5,794 nucleotides of DNA from Anaerolineales bacterium UBA1136 (lineage in GTDB: Bacteria; Chloroflexota; Anaerolineae; Anaerolineales; UBA11657). The notes below the pieces were generated by a model, which saw only the letters and a list, made by a program, of their open reading frames with translations, was not told where the DNA came from and did no database searches. The stretch covers positions 27,198 through 32,991 of the forward strand of contig DCAJ01000021.1 in NCBI GenBank assembly GCA_002311455.1, written 5' to 3'. The translations under genes and the position numbers were made by a program. Shown piece after piece: positions 5,090 to 5,794 of this stretch. Every line of letters begins with the position of its first letter. Positions within the stretch are counted from its first letter, which is position 1.

Positions 5090-5794
5090 ATGACAAACCG
5101 AAATATTTATCTAGAAGATGTACCTCTTATAGAAGCCCAAGATCACTGGCAAAAAGCACTGGCTGACCATGATTTAAATCGCCCTTTATCAAGCGAATAT
5201 ATAGAACTCACTTCAGGTTGTGGACGGGTAACGGCAGAACCGGTATGGGCTTTGATATCAGCACCACACTATCATGCCGCAGCAATGGACGGCTATGCAG
5301 TCCATTCGTCCACAACTAATAAAGCGACTGAAACTTCACCTGCGTCTCTATCAATTCCAGACAAAGCTCTATATGTCGATACTGGAAATCCCATACCTAT
5401 ATGGTCTGACGCTGTAATACCCATCGAAAACATCCAGATTGACACCTCAACTACATCAGAGACTATACAGTTTCATCAATCAACTGCGCCTTGGCAGCAT
5501 GTCCGAACGATGGGAGAAGATATGGTGGCCAGCGAATTAGTTCTACCAGCCAATCATCGACTAAGGCCAGTTGATATTGGAGCCATCGCTGCATCTGGTC
5601 ATGCTCAAGTTAAAGTACGACGCCTACCACGCGTAGCTATCATTCCTACTGGTGATGAACTAGTAAATGTAGGTAGCAAAGTAAAGCCAGGGCAAATTCT
5701 AGAGTACAACTCCATAATGCTTGCAGCTCAAGTACAGCAATGGGATGCACGAGCCAACCGATGGCCAATCGTGCCCGATCAGAAGGAAGCGATT
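5090..5794 (+). CDS. moeA: Second MoeA-type molybdopterin molybdotransferase, N-terminal part (runs off right edge)
   Basis: From ATG 5090 the frame is open for 235 codons to the window edge. The protein is clearly MoeA-like: GCGRVTAEPV (43-52), SAPHYHAAAMDGYAV (57-71), VDTGNPIPIWSDAVI (96-110), GEDMVASE (142-149), LRPVDIGAIAASGH (158-171), AIIPTGDEL (183-191), KPGQILEYNS (199-208) and IVPD (227-230). It is a distinct paralogue, not a duplicate of its neighbour: CGRV, APHYHAAAMDG and PWQHVR (134-139) are the style of the longer group that often continues into a C-terminal periplasmic-binding (LysR substrate-like) domain. That C-terminus lies outside the window, so the fusion is a prediction. 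Asp is present in TGDE here, unlike the neighbour. ATG 5090 is the only canonical start after an in-frame TAG (5048-5050); no usable Shine-Dalgarno sequence precedes it. With its neighbour it may provide two specificities, for example molybdenum versus tungsten or different cofactor forms (inference from paralogues in other organisms). Confidence 0.9.
   Translation, partial: MTNRNIYLEDVPLIEAQDHWQKALADHDLNRPLSSEYIELTSGCGRVTAEPVWALISAPHYHAAAMDGYAVHSSTTNKATETSPASLSIPDKALYVDTGNPIPIWSDAVIPIENIQIDTSTTSETIQFHQSTAPWQHVRTMGEDMVASELVLPANHRLRPVDIGAIAASGHAQVKVRRLPRVAIIPTGDELVNVGSKVKPGQILEYNSIMLAAQVQQWDARANRWPIVPDQKEAI

Overview
The window is an AT-rich stretch of a bacterial chromosome, densely coding and rich in ATA isoleucine codons. 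It holds seven protein genes (five complete, one cut at each edge) and no RNA gene, insertion sequence, integrase, CRISPR array or other sign of mobility. The best taxonomic hint comes from the two tandem MoeA-type proteins. The first resembles the Chloroflexota style of MoeA (FPRSTMDGYAVR, AAGSSVSARD). The second resembles the MoeA variant that often carries a C-terminal periplasmic-binding (LysR substrate-like) domain (SAPHYHAAAMDGYAV). With an LLM-class flavin oxidoreductase next to a fumarylacetoacetate hydrolase family gene, this would fit a marine or environmental Chloroflexota such as the SAR202/Dehalococcoidia group. That assignment is inference from recalled family patterns and no search was done.

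Layout. At 1-210 (minus) lies the N-terminal 70 codons of a FAH-family protein, with a clear AGGAGA ribosome site. A 172-base divergent intergenic region follows, holding three perfect TATAAT hexamers and two overlapping 10-base palindromes. At 383-1279 (plus) is the flavin/F420-dependent LLM oxidoreductase. After a 159-base gap comes a probable three-gene operon: a DUF368/PopT polyprenyl-phosphate transporter (1439-2359), a small four-helix membrane protein of unknown function (2390-2785) and an inositol monophosphatase family enzyme (2831-3622), with gaps of 30 and 45 bases. A convincing sigma70-like promoter (TTTACA, 16 bases, TATAAT) then precedes moeA (3747-4979). A second, diverged MoeA paralogue (5090-5794) runs off the right edge.

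How the genes work together. The left pair looks like a degradative or redox module: a flavin-dependent oxidoreductase divergent from a C-C bond hydrolase or related enzyme. The middle operon concerns the membrane and possibly envelope lipids; PopT-type proteins recycle the undecaprenyl-phosphate carrier, but the link to the phosphatase is only positional. The right pair inserts molybdenum (or tungsten) into molybdopterin, so the organism is expected to make molybdoenzymes. Four of the seven genes (popT-like, IMPase, both moeA genes) have no convincing Shine-Dalgarno sequence, while the FAH gene and the four-helix protein do.

No stretch without a gene exceeds about 175 bases, and I saw no convincing rho-independent terminator. 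I did not find a clearly undescribed system. The items most worth a second look are the small membrane protein, the divergent control region and the tandem MoeA paralogues.
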